Assembly (NCBI RefSeq): GCF_014333425.1
Contig: NZ_JACRYT010000001.1
Span: 124,001-188,000, forward strand
DNA length: 64,000 nucleotides
Origin: Zhenpiania hominis
GTDB lineage: Bacteria > Bacillota > Clostridia > Peptostreptococcales > Anaerovoracaceae
Direction: 5' to 3'
This document shows, piece by piece, positions 63,001 to 64,000 of this stretch. The position numbers and the translations under genes are program-made. The notes beneath the pieces were generated by a model. That model was given only the letters and a program-made list of their open reading frames with translations. It was not told the DNA's origin and ran no database searches. Within the stretch, counting starts at the first letter, position 1, and every line of letters begins with the position of its first letter.

Positions 63001-63127
63001 AGGTCCTGTCTGGACAGAATATGAAAGATAAAGTTTCTCAGATTTGAGACTTACCTTGCTCCTTTAAAAAGTGGTAAAATAGAAGGGGAAATCCCGGAAA
63101 TGGATTTCAGAGGAGGAAATCCACGCG

Positions 63128-63361
63128 ATGCCGGATGAGAATCCGAACTGGATCGCGGATGAGGACGACAGAGTGAGAGCCTACAAGGAGATCCTGCTGA
63201 CCGGAAATCACAGGGAAATCATCAAGTTGATGAAGGCGCTGTACCGCCACAGAGAAAAGCAGGATATGAGAGATATCCTGCTTTTTCAATCTTCATCCGC
63301 CTGCGGCGGTTCGGAATCCGTTCCCATGGAAGCCGGAACTGCGGTATTTCCGAAATTGTAG
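63128..63361 (+). pseudogene. CarD-like C-terminal fragment
   Basis: The first ~43 residues (NPNWIADEDDRVRAYKEILL; IIKLMKALYRHREKQ) resemble the C-terminal helical domain of CarD-type regulators, which bind RNA polymerase. The CarD N-terminal domain is missing, and the frame then reads through a terminator hairpin (63255-63286). A good ribosome site (AGAGGAGGAAATCC) precedes the ATG. It is a remnant or a newly fused small protein. Confidence 0.5.
63255..63286. terminator. Bidirectional terminator
   Basis: AAAAGCAGGATAT-GAGAG-ATATCCTGCTTTTT has T or A runs on both strands. It serves the convergent gene and the CarD-like frame. Confidence 0.85.
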
Positions 63362-63882
63362 TAAACATACATGCTTTTGATCCCGTACGCGTCGATTACC
63401 TGGATGTTTCCGGTCGGCATTTCCTGAAGGAGGATATAGTTAATGCCGACTCCGATCAGATAACCTTCCTTGTTCTCGATCGTATTAGAGCCCATTAATT
63501 GTTCAACACGGACATAGTGGCCGATTTGAGTCCGAAAAAATCCATTGACATACTGCAGGGAGTTATAATCCAGGACTTCCCGGTAGCCTTCCGGAAGCAG
63601 CGGGTTTGCCGGCACTGTGAAAGTCGGCGCGTTGGGAATAATTTCCGGAATCATATTAGGACCGGAACCTCCGGGATTTGTTACTGTCATATCATCAGAG
63701 CCGCTGGCATCGTCAGGCGTAACAACCGGTGTCATATCCTGAACAGGCAGCAGGTCGGCATTCTGAGATCCGGAACCGGGATTGGATACCGGCATCTGGT
63801 TATAAGGTGATGATCCGGGGTTTACAATCTGGTTTTTTTTGATTTTCTCAATTCGTATCATTGGCGTTTCGCAACAAGCCAT
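63286..63882 (-). CDS. Possible spore-coat (GerQ-like) protein
   Basis: A 198-residue protein. The first ~105 residues are Pro/Gly/Ser/Asn-rich and probably disordered. The later part (VNGFFRTQIGHYVRVEQLMG, IGVGINYILLQEMPTGNIQV, YGIKSMYVYYN) recalls small coat proteins such as GerQ. This likeness is weak and from memory. ATG at 63882 follows AAAAGAGAGGTAACGATT. If right, the organism forms spores. Confidence 0.4.
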   Translation of the reverse strand: MACCETPMIRIEKIKKNQIVNPGSSPYNQMPVSNPGSGSQNADLLPVQDMTPVVTPDDASGSDDMTVTNPGGSGPNMIPEIIPNAPTFTVPANPLLPEGYREVLDYNSLQYVNGFFRTQIGHYVRVEQLMGSNTIENKEGYLIGVGINYILLQEMPTGNIQVIDAYGIKSMYVYYNFGNTAVPASMGTDSEPPQADED

Positions 63883-64000
63883 AATCGTTACCTCTCTTTT
63901 TAAGTATTCGCGTAATGCACCGTAGGAATATAAAAACAATGATCGCCGATTCTGTTGTGTATGACCCCTACGTTGGTCGGAAAATAAGGCGGGCAGGAGC
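63883..64000. other. Window end, upstream of the coat-like gene
   Basis: No gene visible; contains the ribosome site and probable promoter region of the minus-strand gene. Confidence 0.4.

Noticed and set aside
1..64000. CRISPR arrays, tRNA, rRNA or restriction-defence genes
   Set aside because: None could be found by reading either strand; no regularly spaced repeats and no tRNA-like cloverleaf was noticed.

Overview
The window looks like chromosomal DNA of an anaerobic, motile Firmicute of class Clostridia, most likely Lachnospiraceae-like. The evidence is the Bacillus/Clostridium-type flagellar filament cluster with FliW/CsrA, CIRCE-type heat-shock control, the anaerobic (cobalt-early) cobalamin pathway and strong GGAGG ribosome binding sites. 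The genus cannot be fixed from sequence reading alone. No rRNA, tRNA or CRISPR array was seen.

Region 1 (1-15.6 kb, + strand) is a motility and chemotaxis block. It holds the tail of a CheV-like receiver protein, a degenerate EAL-HDOD protein, a ParA ATPase with a ComFB-domain partner, fliD, fliS, a FliT-like chaperone, an orphan FtsE-like ATPase, a nucleotidyltransferase-like protein, flgM, flgN, flgK, flgL, a DUF6470 gene, fliW, csrA, a hemerythrin, an HPt protein, a REC/HD-GYP-like protein and a YjfB-like small protein.

Region 2 (15.6-26.5 kb) is a flagellin island. A minus-strand set encodes a zinc-ribbon methyltransferase, an FkbM methyltransferase and a glycosyltransferase-TPR-FkbM fusion, probably for modifying flagellin. 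Two flagellin genes with near-identical leaders and ends point away from each other. Between them lie a second yjfB gene and a lone tyrosine recombinase. Both leaders carry a hairpin that looks like a CsrA site, matching the fliW-csrA genes upstream.

Region 3 (26.5-41.6 kb) is a mixed metabolic and accessory stretch: a CIRCE-controlled hsp20, a LuxR-type regulator divergent from a methylmalonate-semialdehyde-type dehydrogenase, a 2-hydroxyacid dehydrogenase with a PhzF protein, an ECF sigma/anti-sigma pair, an SseB-like protein, two ferredoxin-tailed aldo/keto reductases (one frameshifted), a DUF2156 protein, a flavodoxin, decayed genes (FAD-Rieske oxidoreductase, a small helical protein) and a GNAT acetyltransferase.

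Region 4 (41.6-63 kb, + strand) is a cobalamin locus. It covers glutamyl-tRNA to uroporphyrinogen III (hemA, hemL, hemB, hemC, cobA-hemD), precorrin-2 oxidation (the sirC domain), cobalt uptake (cbiMNQO) and chelation (cbiK), and corrin ring building to cobyric acid and cobinamide phosphate (cbiL, H, F, D, J, ET, C, A, P, B, cobD). A cobalamin riboswitch sits before cbiM. cbiG is not in the window. The window ends with a CarD-like fragment and a possible spore-coat gene on the minus strand.
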